Source of the DNA: Desulfobacterales bacterium
Lineage (GTDB): Bacteria; Desulfobacterota; Desulfobacteria; Desulfobacterales; Desulfobacteraceae
Assembly (NCBI GenBank): GCA_022361315.1
Contig: JAKSBB010000713.1
Coordinates: 1-17,561 of the forward strand
DNA length: 17,561 nt
Direction of reading: 5' to 3'
Part shown: piece by piece, positions 16,350 through 17,561 of the stretch
How positions within the stretch are numbered: position 1 is the stretch's first letter
How the letters are laid out: each line of letters opens with the position of its first letter
Notes under the pieces: model-generated
The model's input: only the letters and a program-made list of their open reading frames with translations
Told to the model about the DNA's origin: nothing
The model's database searches: none
Translations under genes and position numbers: made by a program

Positions 16350-16904
16350 TCAGGTATTTTCGGTGCAGGCCGTTTCAGTGTTGCCGGCCTCCCTGCAGGG
16401 GACGTAGCTCGACAGGCAGGTGATGCCGGAGATGCCGTTGGCTTTGCACTCCGTAAAGTAGGCCTCGCATTCACTGTCCGTGACCCCGGCTTGTGTGGCG
16501 CAGCAGTTGGCGGAAGAAGAGGTGGAGGTCATGACCTGCAGGGACTTGCCCGAGGACCCGTAGATCAGGAGGGTGCCGTTGGACCGCACGGTCCGGGCAT
16601 TGCTGCATGACCACTGGTTGCTTGCTGTATTGGCAACCTTGCAGTTCCCCGTGCCGTTGGAATTACAGTTGTAGTCGCCGGTTTCCAGAAAAGAGATGTA
16701 ATCCGTTCCGGAACCGGTCCCGCTCATGCAAAGACTGTCGTTGCCGTTAAAGGTGTACAGGTAATAGCCCACACCGCCGGAATCCGGGTCGCAATTTCTG
16801 GCGTAGACTGTTGTGTCCCAGGCTTGTGCCGGTGTGGTGGTTGTGAGCAGAATGATGATCAGTATCAATAGTCCTGCGAGTTTTTGGTGATGTACGTTTT
16901 TCAT
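16350..16904 (-). CDS. Secreted 12-cysteine protein, paralogue of the exporter operon protein
   Basis: 184 residues from the ATG at 16904, preceded by GGAGG at five bases. The frame is open to 17003 but that part has no ribosome site and covers the promoter. Signal peptide 1-28 (cleavage AQA-W). The mature part is 156 residues, the same length as its paralogue, starting with the same WDTTVYARNC. All 12 cysteines (38, 59, 80, 88, 100, 134, 135, 146, 153, 163, 170, 180) are conserved. The most variable stretch is the middle (about residues 119-134) just before the Cys-Cys pair. It is a single-gene unit with its own sigma-54-like box and dyad, so the duplication included the regulatory region. 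Function unknown. Confidence 0.85.
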   Translation of the reverse strand: MKNVHHQKLAGLLILIIILLTTTTPAQAWDTTVYARNCDPDSGGVGYYLYTFNGNDSLCMSGTGSGTDYISFLETGDYNCNSNGTGNCKVANTASNQWSCSNARTVRSNGTLLIYGSSGKSLQVMTSTSSSANCCATQAGVTDSECEAYFTECKANGISGITCLSSYVPCREAGNTETACTENT

Positions 16905-16998
16905 AGTAACCTCCGAAATTTGTTGGTAGCTCATTGGATAACCGTTATCCTGCAACAGCAGATGCGTAGTTGCCGGTGGCTGTGTCTGCTTTTTGGAT

Positions 16999-17013
16999 TC
17001 CAAAAAATGTGCC
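16999..17013 (-). promoter_or_regulatory. Sigma-54-like promoter of the lone 12-cysteine gene
   Basis: On the minus strand GGCACATTTTTTGGA: -24 half intact, N10 spacing exact, -12 half TTGGA. It lies about 95 bp before the ATG at 16904, farther than in the other units, so the leader is longer. Confidence 0.58.
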
Positions 17014-17111
17014 CGGAATGGTGGTTGACGGCTAAGTGGTTTGAATTATGAACAATATTGGTTTGTATTGCCCTGCTTCGGGCATTGCCGGTCTCTCATC
17101 AAGGGCGGACA

Positions 17112-17131
17112 ACTGAACAGAATTGTATAGT
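17112..17131 (-). promoter_or_regulatory. Upstream activator dyad of the lone 12-cysteine gene
   Basis: On the minus strand ACTATACA-ATTC-TGTTCAGT. The centre is 108.5 bp from the -24 GG, within 2 bp of the spacing in the Dsb and exporter operons. Confidence 0.65.
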
Positions 17132-17139
17132 CAGAATTG

Positions 17140-17460
17140 GATGAATCATCGCATCTTCAGGCATAGCCGGGGAGGAGTCCTGAAATAGGCCAATAAAGTT
17201 GATTCGCCGGTTTTCAGTACCGACACAAAATATTGTGGTTGATCAATCCCAGCCTAAAGAAATCAATCATACCATAATTCAACACTTTGGCTTTCCTCAG
17301 TTCACGCATGAGATATCATTAGAATACACAAAAAATTGATCGTTTCGGATGATGCGAGAGTCCCTGAGTTCCATTTCGAGTCAATTTCTATAAGTCAAAT
17401 TACTGTCTACAACGTGTGTATTCAGGATATATAGTTAAATATTTTAATGTCGCTTCCGGG
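17140..17460. other. AT-rich non-coding stretch
   Basis: No convincing reading frame on either strand, no tRNA and no repeat array seen. Base composition is clearly more AT-rich than the genes to the left. It ends at a + strand terminator, so it could hold a small RNA or the 3' leader of something transcribed rightward, but I see no clear -35/-10 pair. Confidence 0.5.
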
Positions 17461-17462
17461 AT

Positions 17463-17486
17463 CCCTCTGAGAGAGGGGTTTTTTTT
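17463..17486 (+). terminator. Rho-independent terminator on the + strand
   Basis: A 6-bp stem CCCTCT/AGAGGG with a 3-nt loop (17463-17477) is followed by G and eight T (17479-17486). No + strand gene precedes it within the window for several kilobases, since the genes to its left are on the minus strand. Confidence 0.7.
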
Positions 17487-17561
17487 AAATGCATTTCTGA
17501 TCAGATCTCCATTTATCTGCTGCCTGTAATCTTGAAATTTATTTGTTACATCGCCTTCTAT

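Overview
The window looks like a chromosomal segment of a Gram-negative bacterium, most likely a Desulfobacterota (delta-proteobacterial) relative. This rests on style rather than on a marker gene: hybrid histidine kinases with a 7TMR-DISM membrane part, a DUF342/FapA-like protein with helical repeats at its N-terminus, and a probable sigma-54 promoter upstream of every secretion operon. There is no rRNA, tRNA, CRISPR array or recognisable insertion sequence.

Left third (1-6170), signalling. A hybrid histidine kinase on the + strand (219-2219) is cut at its N-terminus by a 178-bp inverted copy of its own sequence at the window edge. It converges, with overlapping stop codons, on a minus-strand operon. 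That operon encodes a LuxP-like periplasmic binding protein (6169-5045), a membrane hybrid histidine kinase (5040-2719) and a stand-alone receiver protein (2722-2216). The two kinases are paralogues from the HisKA domain to the C-terminus.

Middle (6171-8500). A 385-bp divergent regulatory region precedes a DUF342/FapA-like gene (6555-8438), which ends at a strong bidirectional terminator.

Right half (8510-16904), all on the minus strand, looks like a secretion system for disulfide-bonded proteins. One operon (10228-8510) encodes a small 4-cysteine secreted protein, a DsbC-like CPHC thioredoxin-fold protein and a second 4-cysteine secreted protein. A second operon (16118-10427) encodes, with overlapping genes, a 12-cysteine secreted protein, a TolC-like outer membrane protein, a periplasmic adaptor carrying a cytoplasmic PAS domain, a LolD/MacB-type ATPase and a MacB-type permease. 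The ATPase has an amber stop exactly at its Walker B catalytic glutamate. A separate gene (16904-16350) encodes a second 12-cysteine protein, about 65% identical to the first in its mature part.

The genes are tied together by regulation. Four sites have the form ACTATACA-N4-TGTnTAGT, with the first half-site identical in all four. Each lies about 100-130 bp upstream of a sigma-54-like -24/-12 element: before the DUF342 gene, the Dsb operon, the exporter operon and the lone 12-cysteine gene. A fifth sigma-54-like box lets the LuxP-like operon share the divergent site. I read this as an undescribed regulon for making, folding and exporting disulfide-rich proteins. Function and cargo are inference; the sequence pattern is directly visible.
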